DNA of 64,000 bases from NCBI RefSeq assembly GCF_014333525.1, contig NZ_JACSCX010000001.1:434001-498000 (forward strand), read 5' to 3'. This stretch comes from Hymenobacter puniceus. Its GTDB lineage: Bacteria > Bacteroidota > Bacteroidia > Cytophagales > Hymenobacteraceae. Below, piece after piece: positions 41,815-49,612 of this stretch. Position 1 is the first letter of the stretch. Every line of letters begins with the position of its first letter. The position numbers and the translations under genes are program-made. A model generated the notes under the pieces. The model searched no databases, was not told where the DNA came from, and saw only the letters and a program-made list of their open reading frames with translations.

Positions 41815-44814
41815 ATGCGTTCCTACAAAAGCCTGAATGACGTAGTGGGCTGGCTGGTTTTTGCCATTGCCACCCTCACCTATCTGCTCACGCTCGAACC
41901 CACGGCCTCGTTCTGGGACTGTGGCGAGTTCATTGCCTGCTCTTACAAGCTGCTGGTGCCGCACCCTCCAGGGGCTCCTACGTTCCTGCTGCTGGGGCGC
42001 ATCTTCTCGCTGTTCTCGTTCGGCGACGTGACGAAGGTATCGGTGCTGGTGAATGCGCTGTCGGCGCTGAGCAGCTCGTTTACGGTGCTGTTTCTATTCT
42101 GGAGCATCACGATGCTGGCCAAGAAGCTGGTATTGCACCGCCCGGTAGCGGGCCACACGGTGCCCGGCATGCCCGAGCCCACCCAGGGCCAGACGTTGCT
42201 GATTCTGGGGGCCGGGGTGGTGGGCGCGCTAAGCTTCGCCTTCTCCGATTCGTTCTGGTTTAACGCCGTGGAAGGCGAGGTGTACGCCATGTCGTCTTTG
42301 TGCACGGCGGCGGTGGTCTGGATCATGCTGAAGTGGGAAAACCGCGCCCACGAGGCCGATTCCGACAAATGGCTGATCCTGATTGCCTACGTCATTGGCC
42401 TAAGCATCGGCGTCCATCTGCTGAACCTGCTGGCGGTGCCGGCGCTGGCCTTCATCTACTACTACCGCCGCACCCAAAATCCCACTACGGCGGGTGGCGT
42501 CATCACGCTGGTGACCAGCCTGGTGATTGTGGGTCTGATTCTGGCCGGTATCATTCCGGGCTTGCCCACGCTGGCGGGCAGCTTCGAGGTGTTCTTTGTG
42601 AATACAGCGGGCTTGCCCTTCAATTCGGGCATCATCATTTTCCTGGTGCTGTTTGTTGGGCTGCTGTGGTTTGGCTTCCGCTACTCGTTTCAGAAGCGTA
42701 GCCGCCTCGTCAACACGGCTATGCTGAGCTTGGTGTTCATTCTGATTGGTTACACCAGCTACCTCATCATCCCGATCCGGAGCAGCTACCACCCGACCAT
42801 CAACGAAAACAACCCCGAGGACGTGCTCAGCTTCGTGAGCTACCTCAAGCGTGAGCAGTACGGCGACCGGCCGCTACTGTACGGCCCGCAGTTCAACGCC
42901 CGCCCGATCCGCTACGAAGACGGCGCCCCGCGCTACGTGCGCGAAGGCGACAAATACGTAGTGGCTGAAAAGCGCCAGAACATCGTGTATGATGATGCCG
43001 ACAAAATGCTGCTGCCGCGCATCTACAGCCCGCAACCCGAGCACCTCTACAACTACCAGAAATGGGTGGATATCCGGGAAGGCGTGAAGCCAACCATGGG
43101 CCAAAACCTCTCGTTCCTGTTCCGCTACCAGATGGGCCACCAGTTCTGGCGCTACTTCCTCTGGAACTACGTGGGCCGCGAAAGCGACATTCAGCAGTCG
43201 GGCGGTTTGTGGCCGTGGAGTGCGGGCAAAGCCGGCCTGCCGGAGCGCGTGGCCGACAGCCCGGCCCGCAACAACTTCTTCGCCATTCCACTGATTCTGG
43301 GTCTGATTGGCTTGTTTTTCCACGCCCGCCGCGACTCGCGCAACGCCTTCATTGTGGGTTTGCTGTTCGTGTTTACGGGTCTGGCCATTGTGGTGTACCT
43401 CAACCAGCCACCCATCGAGCCCCGCGAGCGGGACTACACCTTCACAGGGGCCACCTACGCCTTTGCCATCTGGATTGGCCTGAGTGTGCTGGGCATTGCG
43501 GAGCTGCTGCGTAAAGTGCTACAGGCCGATACCGCCCGCGCCATTGCCGCCAGTGCCATCGGCCTGCTGGCCCCAGCCATTCTGGTGGCGCAGGGCTGGA
43601 ACGACCACGACCGTTCGGACCGCTATAATTCCGTGGATTCGGCCAAAAATCTGCTGAACTCGCTGCAGCCGAATGCCATTGTATTCACGAACGGCGACAA
43701 CGACACCTTCCCGCTCTGGTACGCCCAAGAAGTGGAAGGCGTGCGCACCGACGTGCGCGTGGCCGTGCTCAGCTACCTGAATACCGACTGGTACATCGAG
43801 CAGATGCGCCGCCGCGCCTACAAGTCGCAGCCACTGCCGATTTCCATGCCCGCCGACCGCTACAAGCAAGGCACCAACGACTACCTGCCCTACGCCGAAA
43901 ACCCCGCTGTACAGGAAGTAAACCTCAAGCAATTCGTTGATCTGGTGAAGCAGAACAGTGATTTGCTGAAGGTATCATACGGCGAAGGCGCGCCGTCCAT
44001 GATGTCGTTTCCGACCCGCAAGTTCTACCTCGACGTGGACACCGCCGCCGTGGAAAAGCTGGGCCTCGTGCCGGCCGACCGCCGCAAGCAGCTGGTGAGC
44101 CGCATGGAGTGGGACATGGGCAAGGGCGCCATCGAAAAGAAAAACCTGGTGATTCTGGACATGCTGGCCACCAACAACTGGAAGCGGCCCATCTACTTCT
44201 CCAGCACTGTAGCCGGTTCTGACTTCATGAATCTGCAGCCCTACTTCCAGCTCGAAGGCATGGCCTACCGCGTGCTGCCGCTCAAAGACCCTAACTACGA
44301 GCCTCGCAGCCAGGACGAAGGATACGTGCAGAAGGACCTCATGTTTGAGAACATGATGAAGAAATTCGCTTTCCGCAACCTCAACAAGCCCGGCATTTTC
44401 TACGACGAAAACCACCTGCGCTTCCCGGCCAACTACCGCGACAAGTTCGCGCGCCTGGCCAATGCCTACCTCGCCGACGGCAATAAGGCTAAAGCCAAGG
44501 AAGTGCTCGATAAAGCTTTCGAGGTGATGCCCGACGCCACTATTCCCTACGACTACTACTCGCCGCAGTTTGTACCGGCCCTGGTGACCGTAGGCGACCA
44601 AGCCCGTGCCCAGGACATCATGGATAAGATGACCAGCCGCGCCCAGGTAGCGTTGGCATACTATCAGACGCACAATCCGGCCCTGTTCGACATCGAGAAC
44701 CAGACGTATTTGCTCGGGTTGCAGAGCGTGTACCGCGCCGCCGAGCAAGTCGGTGACCAGGCCCGGGCGGCCAAGGCGCTGGAGCTGTTGCAGCAATACT
44801 ACCCGCGTCAGTAG
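41815..44814 (+). CDS. DUF2723 / GT117-type membrane glycosyltransferase
   Basis: 999 residues from the ATG at 41815 (MRSYKSLNDVVGWLVFAIAT). The N-terminal half has about 10-12 membrane segments with the DUF2723 signature LTLEPTASFWDCGEFIACSY and KLLVPHPPGAPTFLLLGRIF, in which the Asp/Glu pair is the probable catalytic and metal site, as in protein O-mannosyltransferase-like GT-C enzymes. QPPIEPRERDYTFTGATYAF marks a second conserved loop. The soluble C-terminal half contains NGDNDTFPLWYAQEVEGVRT and a helical-repeat tail. Family knowledge: TMEM260-related GT-C transferases use lipid-linked sugars. The Bacteroidota substrate is not settled. A mannose-1-phosphate guanylyltransferase is encoded 2.4 kb away, which hints at, but does not prove, mannose use. 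Confidence 0.9.
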   Translation: MRSYKSLNDVVGWLVFAIATLTYLLTLEPTASFWDCGEFIACSYKLLVPHPPGAPTFLLLGRIFSLFSFGDVTKVSVLVNALSALSSSFTVLFLFWSITMLAKKLVLHRPVAGHTVPGMPEPTQGQTLLILGAGVVGALSFAFSDSFWFNAVEGEVYAMSSLCTAAVVWIMLKWENRAHEADSDKWLILIAYVIGLSIGVHLLNLLAVPALAFIYYYRRTQNPTTAGGVITLVTSLVIVGLILAGIIPGLPTLAGSFEVFFVNTAGLPFNSGIIIFLVLFVGLLWFGFRYSFQKRSRLVNTAMLSLVFILIGYTSYLIIPIRSSYHPTINENNPEDVLSFVSYLKREQYGDRPLLYGPQFNARPIRYEDGAPRYVREGDKYVVAEKRQNIVYDDADKMLLPRIYSPQPEHLYNYQKWVDIREGVKPTMGQNLSFLFRYQMGHQFWRYFLWNYVGRESDIQQSGGLWPWSAGKAGLPERVADSPARNNFFAIPLILGLIGLFFHARRDSRNAFIVGLLFVFTGLAIVVYLNQPPIEPRERDYTFTGATYAFAIWIGLSVLGIAELLRKVLQADTARAIAASAIGLLAPAILVAQGWNDHDRSDRYNSVDSAKNLLNSLQPNAIVFTNGDNDTFPLWYAQEVEGVRTDVRVAVLSYLNTDWYIEQMRRRAYKSQPLPISMPADRYKQGTNDYLPYAENPAVQEVNLKQFVDLVKQNSDLLKVSYGEGAPSMMSFPTRKFYLDVDTAAVEKLGLVPADRRKQLVSRMEWDMGKGAIEKKNLVILDMLATNNWKRPIYFSSTVAGSDFMNLQPYFQLEGMAYRVLPLKDPNYEPRSQDEGYVQKDLMFENMMKKFAFRNLNKPGIFYDENHLRFPANYRDKFARLANAYLADGNKAKAKEVLDKAFEVMPDATIPYDYYSPQFVPALVTVGDQARAQDIMDKMTSRAQVALAYYQTHNPALFDIENQTYLLGLQSVYRAAEQVGDQARAAKALELLQQYYPRQ

Positions 44815-44843
44815 CGGCCCGAAAGGCCTCGTGTTTCCAAAAG

Positions 44844-44868
44844 CGCCGACCCTGTGGGGTCGGCGTTT
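44844..44868 (+). terminator. Terminator of the DUF2723 gene
   Basis: CGCCGACCC (44844-44852) pairs with GGGTCGGCG (44857-44865) across TGTG, followed by TTT. Short T-run, moderate strength. Confidence 0.65.
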
Positions 44869-44936
44869 CTGTTTCGGCACGGCATTCGCTGCCAGCAGTG
44901 CAGTTGCAATACGTACTTACTTTTATTCCTTATCCC

Positions 44937-46160
44937 ATGCCTATGCGCCTTCCTGTTCGTTTGGTTTTGCTGAACTGCTGCCTGCTGCTGAGTTTGTTGG
45001 CCCAAGCCCAACGCCGCGACTTTGCCGGGCAGTACCGCCCCAACCGGCAAATGCTGGCAGACTCGCGCCGGGAAGGCGACAGTCTGCGCGTCTATCTGCT
45101 CTTTTCAGATGCCAACGTACTCCGCCAGCGCCAGCCGCTGCGCGTGATGGCCTGGGCTTCCTATGACGCCAAACGCCCTATCTGGACCGATACTGTGCGC
45201 CGCGTGGCTCGCCGTATCCGGCCCGATGGCGAAGGGGCCCGCGTCGAGTTTTGCTTGCCGATAGCCCGGCTGCAACCCGGCACGGTGCTCAGCGTGGCCA
45301 GTGGCTCTGCAGCCGATGCAGCTTCCGGCGACGCGGCCTGGCTGACTCTCACGCCCGCCCGGCTAGCGCGCCCCTTCGTACTCACCGACAGCCTGGGAGC
45401 ACCGTTGTTGCGGGCTATGGTACGGGCCGGCGAACCGTTTTTTGTGGACCGCTACGGCCCCGACCAACCCGTAAGCTTGCGCCGCTACGCCAGTCCGTTT
45501 GTGGCAGCCCTGCCCCCGCATGCTGATCCGGCCCGGCAGTCGGCAGCCCCACCTCGGCTCACAGTGCTGGATTCGCTGTTTGCCCGCGCCGGGGCCGCGC
45601 TAGCATTGCCGGAGCCCGGCCTCTACACGCTGCGGCTGCCCGGCGAGCCCAGCACGCTGGGGTTGTTGGTCGCGGACAGCGACTACCCTAATCTCACCTC
45701 TGCCGACGCCCTCATTCAGCCGCTGATTTACCTGACTACCTCCACTGAGCGAGCGAAACTCTACGCCGCCTCCAACCCCAAGCGGGCCGTAGATGAATTC
45801 TGGCTGGCGGCCGCAGCCGGCCAGCAGACGCTGGCCCGGCAGGCTATTCGGACGTATTACGGGCGAGCTGCTGTGGCCAATGAGCTGTTTGCCGCCCACA
45901 AAGCCGGCTGGATGACCGACCGGGGCATGCTCTACGTAGTGCTGGGCGCCCCCGATGCCGTATACCGCACCGCACAGGAGGAGCGCTGGGTTTACCACGG
46001 TTCCGACAACGGCTCGTCGGCCACGTACACGTTCCGGCCCAAACCGAGTACCTTTGCCCCTGAACACTATGAACTGGTGCGCCACCCCGAGCAAGAACGT
46101 CTCTGGTACGCCGCCGTGGAGCAATGGAGAAAAGCAACGACGACCGCCCCCGGCCGCTAA
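44937..46160 (+). CDS. GWxTD-domain exported protein
   Basis: 407 residues from the ATG at 44937 (a second ATG lies at 44943). Signal peptide MRLPVRLVLLNCCLLLSLLA with cut at QAQ. The mature part has a beta-sandwich-like region (SLRVYLLFSDANVLRQRQPL) and a C-terminal GWxTD domain with HKAGWMTDRGMLYVVLGAPD, VYRTAQEERWVYHG and RPKPSTFAPEHYELV. Family knowledge: GWxTD proteins are Bacteroidota/Acidobacteria exported proteins of unknown role. The last 37 bp overlap the start of rlmB in another frame, so translation of the two is probably coupled. Confidence 0.88.
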   Translation: MPMRLPVRLVLLNCCLLLSLLAQAQRRDFAGQYRPNRQMLADSRREGDSLRVYLLFSDANVLRQRQPLRVMAWASYDAKRPIWTDTVRRVARRIRPDGEGARVEFCLPIARLQPGTVLSVASGSAADAASGDAAWLTLTPARLARPFVLTDSLGAPLLRAMVRAGEPFFVDRYGPDQPVSLRRYASPFVAALPPHADPARQSAAPPRLTVLDSLFARAGAALALPEPGLYTLRLPGEPSTLGLLVADSDYPNLTSADALIQPLIYLTTSTERAKLYAASNPKRAVDEFWLAAAAGQQTLARQAIRTYYGRAAVANELFAAHKAGWMTDRGMLYVVLGAPDAVYRTAQEERWVYHGSDNGSSATYTFRPKPSTFAPEHYELVRHPEQERLWYAAVEQWRKATTTAPGR

Positions 46161-47167
46161 AACCGCGCCGCACATTTTTTGACTCGGAAAACCGCCCCGT
46201 GCCGCGCACTCCGCGTCGCGACTTCGGTGCCGACAGCGAAGCCCCCGGTGGCTACCGCCGCCCCGACGCCCGCCCGGAAGGCCGTGACGACAACCGTTCC
46301 GAAAACCGGCCGGACAACCGCGGCGGCCAGCGCTTCGACGGGCCCCGCAGCAACGGCGGCCGCCCTTCCGGCGGTGGCGACAAGCCGTTCTACTCGCATC
46401 GCCCGGCTGCCGACCACAACATCGACATGCTGTTTGGTTTGCGCCCCATCCTGGAAGCACTACACGCCGGCCGGACCCTGGAAAAGATTTTCCTGCTGCG
46501 TGGCACCAAGAATAGCATCACTCAGGAAATCAACGACCTGGCGCGTGAGCGGGGCACGCCCGTTTCTATGGTGCCCACTGAGAAGCTGGACGGCCTGACG
46601 CGCAAAAACCACCAGGGCGCGGTAGCCTTCGTTTCGCCCATCGACTACATGCCGCTGGACAGCATTCTAGCGGGCCTCTACGAGGAAGGCAAAGTACCTT
46701 TCCTGCTGATTCTGGACCGGGTGACCGACGTGCGTAATTTCGGCGCCATTGCCCGCAATGCCGAGTGTATGGGCGTGCACGCCATTGTGGTACCCGCTCG
46801 CGGCGCCGCCCAGATCAACGGCGACGCCGTGAAAACCTCTGCTGGGGCCCTGAACCTGATTCCGGTGTGTCGCGAAGCCAACCTGCGCGACAGCCTCAAT
46901 TTCCTGCGCCAGTCCGGCGTGCAGATTGTGGCCTGCACCGAAAAGTCCGATGCCAGTCTGGAAGCTGCCACCGTTGACATGACCGGCCCAGTAGCCGTGC
47001 TTATGGGCAGCGAGGAAGACGGCATCAGCCCCGAGTACCTGCAGCTCGCCGACCACCGCCTCCGCATCCCAATGACCGGCCAGATTGGTTCGCTTAACGT
47101 GTCGGTAGCCAGCGGCATCATGCTGTTTGAGGTACTGCGCCAGCGCCTGACAGCAAGCAAATCATAA
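46124..47167 (+). CDS. rlmB: 23S rRNA 2'-O-ribose methyltransferase RlmB (SpoU/TrmH family) with Arg-rich N-terminal extension
   Basis: 347 residues starting inside the 3' end of the GWxTD gene. The first ~95 residues are disordered and rich in Arg, Asp, Pro and Gly (DARPEGRDDNRSENRPDNRG). Then come the SpoU substrate-binding domain (MLFGLRPILEALHAGRTLEK) and the trefoil-knot SPOUT domain. Motif 1 is ILDRVTDVRNFGAIARNAEC with the catalytic Asn and Arg, motif 2 LMGSEEDGISPEYL, and motif 3 RIPMTGQIGSLNVSVASGI. It methylates the ribose of a conserved G in the peptidyl-transferase region (G2251 in E. coli) using SAM. The gene ends at a long hairpin shared with the next, converging gene. Confidence 0.9.
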   Translation: MEKSNDDRPRPLKPRRTFFDSENRPVPRTPRRDFGADSEAPGGYRRPDARPEGRDDNRSENRPDNRGGQRFDGPRSNGGRPSGGGDKPFYSHRPAADHNIDMLFGLRPILEALHAGRTLEKIFLLRGTKNSITQEINDLARERGTPVSMVPTEKLDGLTRKNHQGAVAFVSPIDYMPLDSILAGLYEEGKVPFLLILDRVTDVRNFGAIARNAECMGVHAIVVPARGAAQINGDAVKTSAGALNLIPVCREANLRDSLNFLRQSGVQIVACTEKSDASLEAATVDMTGPVAVLMGSEEDGISPEYLQLADHRLRIPMTGQIGSLNVSVASGIMLFEVLRQRLTASKS

Positions 47168-47172
47168 GATCT

Positions 47173-47238
47173 AAGCATACAAAAAAGGCCGGCCGGCACT
47201 CCCAATTGGGAATGCCGGCTGGCCTTTTTTATATGCTT
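47173..47238. terminator. Bidirectional terminator, 33-bp near-palindromic stem
   Basis: A 66-bp palindrome with a CCCAATTGGG centre and a few mismatches. It has six A on one side and six T on the other. It separates rlmB (+) from the guanylyltransferase gene (-). Confidence 0.85.
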
Positions 47239-47249
47239 CTTGGTAATTG

Positions 47250-48341
47250 TTAGTTGTAGCCCAAACCTTTCTTGGCTTTCACATCCGCCACAAAGTCCTT
47301 CACGCGCTGTTCTTCCGTGCGCTTGCAGATCAGCAGTACGTTGTCGTATTCAGCAATGATGTAGCCATCCAGCCCCTGCACCACCACGAGGCGCTCGGCG
47401 GGTGTCTTGATGACGCACTCTCGGGTATCATACAGCAGAGCGTCGCCGTCTACCACGTTGTTGTCGGCATCGTGGTGGCCCATGCGGTGCAGCGAGTCCC
47501 AGGTACCCAGGTCGCTCCAGCCGAAGTCGGCGGGCAGCACATACACGTTGTCGGCCTTTTCCATCACCCCGTAATCGATGCTGATATTACGGCAACGGGT
47601 GTAGGCGGCGGCAATGAACTCACCTTCAGCTGGGGTACCCAATTGCGTAATACCTTCATCGAATACCTCGGCAATGTCGCCCAGATACTGGTGGAAGGCG
47701 TGGATAATGGCATCGGCGCGCCACACAAACAGGCCCGAATTCCAAAGAAAGTCTCCACTGTTCAGGAACATCTGGGCCAGCTCCAGATTAGGCTTCTCGG
47801 TAAAGGTTTTCACCTTTTTCAAGCCCGTAGGCAGCCCATCTACGCCGCCTTCATCCAGATATTGAATGTAGCCGTAGCCAGTGTCAGGCCGGGAAGGCTG
47901 GATGCCGAGCGTTATGAGGATATCGTTGGTACTGGCTGCCTCAACAGCTTGGTTGATAATTCGCTGGAACTCCATCTCCCGTAATACGGCGTGGTCGGCG
48001 GGTGTCACCACAATCACTGCCTTGGGGTCGCGCTGCGCGATGCGGTAGCTGGCGTAGGCAATGCAGGGAGCCGTGTTGCGGCCAATAGGCTCACCCAGAA
48101 TCTGATCGGCGGGCAGTTCGGGCAGATGCTGATGCACCAGCTCCATGTAGTCTTTGTTCGTGACGACGAACACATTTTCGGGCGGGCAGATTCCTTGAAA
48201 ACGCTCTACCGTCAGCTGCAGCATAGAGCGCCCGACACCCATCACATCGTGAAACTGTTTGGGTAAGTGGGTGCGGCTGAATGGCCAGAAGCGACTGCCA
48301 ATTCCGCCTGCCATTACTACGAGGTACGTATTTGGTTTCAT
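47250..48341 (-). CDS. Mannose-1-phosphate guanylyltransferase
   Basis: 363 residues, a single nucleotidyltransferase-domain enzyme with no C-terminal isomerase domain. Motifs: VVMAGGIGSRFWPFSRTHLP (GTP-binding GG-x-GxR) near 8-27, KQF with the catalytic Lys, LGEPIGRNTAPCIAYAS, VTPADHAV, and LKKVKTFTEKPNLELAQMFL with FLWNSGLFVWR. It makes GDP-mannose from mannose-1-phosphate and GTP for polysaccharide and glycoprotein synthesis. In the cytoplasm. The next gene upstream is kdsD, 128 bp away, on the same strand, so this segment groups two sugar-phosphate enzymes for surface glycans. The start is a good ATG at 48341. Confidence 0.92.
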   Translation of the reverse strand: MKPNTYLVVMAGGIGSRFWPFSRTHLPKQFHDVMGVGRSMLQLTVERFQGICPPENVFVVTNKDYMELVHQHLPELPADQILGEPIGRNTAPCIAYASYRIAQRDPKAVIVVTPADHAVLREMEFQRIINQAVEAASTNDILITLGIQPSRPDTGYGYIQYLDEGGVDGLPTGLKKVKTFTEKPNLELAQMFLNSGDFLWNSGLFVWRADAIIHAFHQYLGDIAEVFDEGITQLGTPAEGEFIAAAYTRCRNISIDYGVMEKADNVYVLPADFGWSDLGTWDSLHRMGHHDADNNVVDGDALLYDTRECVIKTPAERLVVVQGLDGYIIAEYDNVLLICKRTEEQRVKDFVADVKAKKGLGYN

Positions 48342-48469
48342 CGGTTTCAGAACTGGAGTAAGGTAAGAGGATTACAGTTTATTCAATTTTGCTGATATAT
48401 GTATCAGTGGCGACCAAGCAGCTGCAATCCAGGTCAAGCAGATGAAAAAGCAACCTGGTAGCAAACCAG

Positions 48470-49447
48470 CTACACCAATCCCTCACGCAGCAGGTCGTGC
48501 AGATGAATGAAACCGCTGAACCGGCCCTGCTCCGTAACGATAAGCTGCGTAATGTTGCGCTGCTGCATACGGGCCAGGGCCTCCACCGCAAAATCATCGA
48601 CATCGACGCTCATGGGCTTGGGCGTGAGAATGTCGCGGGCCCGCACGTCTTCCAGGCGGCCGGCAAACGAGCTGAGCATGCGGCGTAGGTCGCCGTCGGT
48701 GATGATACCCTGCAGCTCGCCAGCTTCGCTAAGCACGGCGGTGGCACCGAGGCGCTTGCCGGAGATTTCCAGAATAATGTCTTTTAGTGGCGCGTCGTCC
48801 TGCACCTGGGGCTGCTGGTTCTGGCGGCTTAGGTCGCCTACTTTCAGGTAGAGCTGCTTGCCAAGCGTACCGCCAGGATGCAGGCGGGCGAAGTCCTGGC
48901 GAGTGAAGTCGCGGCTTTCCAGCAAGCACACGGCCAGCGCATCGCCGAGGGCCAGCGCGGCAGTGGTGCTGGTGGTAGGCGCCAGGTTGTGGGGGCAGGC
49001 CTCGCGCGTGACGGGAGCATGTAGCACGTAGGTCGCCTGCTGCGCCAGGTAGGAGTCGGCGTTGCTGACGAGGGCCGCCAGCGTCACGCCTTTGCGCTTG
49101 AGCAGCGGCACCAGCACTTTTATTTCGGGCGTGTCGCCGCTTTTGCTGATGGCTACCACGAAGTCATCGGCCTGAATCATGCCCAGGTCGCCGTGGATGG
49201 CGTCGGCGGCGTGCATAAATAGCGCCGGAGTGCCTGTGGAGTTCAGCGTAGCCACTATTTTGCCGGCAATGTGGGCGCTTTTGCCAATACCAGTCACCAC
49301 GACCCGGCCCCGCAAAGACAAAATCGCCTCTACGCAAAGTGCAAAATCCGGCGTCAGCGCAATAGCGTCTATCACGCCCCGGATGGCTTCTGCTTCCTGC
49401 AGAAGCACATTTTTTGCGATGGAATGAAGCTCGTTCTGTGCTTTCAA
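48470..49447 (-). CDS. kdsD: D-arabinose-5-phosphate isomerase (SIS plus two CBS domains)
   Basis: 325 residues. The only good start is a TTG at 49447 (MKAQNELHSIAKNVLLQEAE); no ATG is near. SIS domain: GRVVVTGIGKSAHIAGKIVA, His85 in AADAIHGDLGM, SKSGDTPEI (101-109), TTSTTAALALGDALAVCLLE, and LHPGGTLGKQL with His190. Two CBS modules occupy about 205-325. The order SIS-CBS-CBS and the motifs fit KdsD/KpsF. The reaction is ribulose-5-phosphate to arabinose-5-phosphate, the first step to KDO for lipopolysaccharide. Divergent from recQ with a 165-bp gap, an arrangement I recall from other Bacteroidota. Confidence 0.9.
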   Translation of the reverse strand: MKAQNELHSIAKNVLLQEAEAIRGVIDAIALTPDFALCVEAILSLRGRVVVTGIGKSAHIAGKIVATLNSTGTPALFMHAADAIHGDLGMIQADDFVVAISKSGDTPEIKVLVPLLKRKGVTLAALVSNADSYLAQQATYVLHAPVTREACPHNLAPTTSTTAALALGDALAVCLLESRDFTRQDFARLHPGGTLGKQLYLKVGDLSRQNQQPQVQDDAPLKDIILEISGKRLGATAVLSEAGELQGIITDGDLRRMLSSFAGRLEDVRARDILTPKPMSVDVDDFAVEALARMQQRNITQLIVTEQGRFSGFIHLHDLLREGLV

Positions 49448-49612
49448 TCTAAATTTGATTAGGTATTGCGTGTGGAGGGCTACCAGCCGAATAAGGTTTT
49501 GTCTTTTTAGCCGCTACCCATTACCGAATACTTCAAAAATACTTAGATTGAGATAGGCAACCCGCGCTAGGCGTCGAAGACCTGTCTGAATTTCCCAACC
49601 GAGTAAGTGAGG

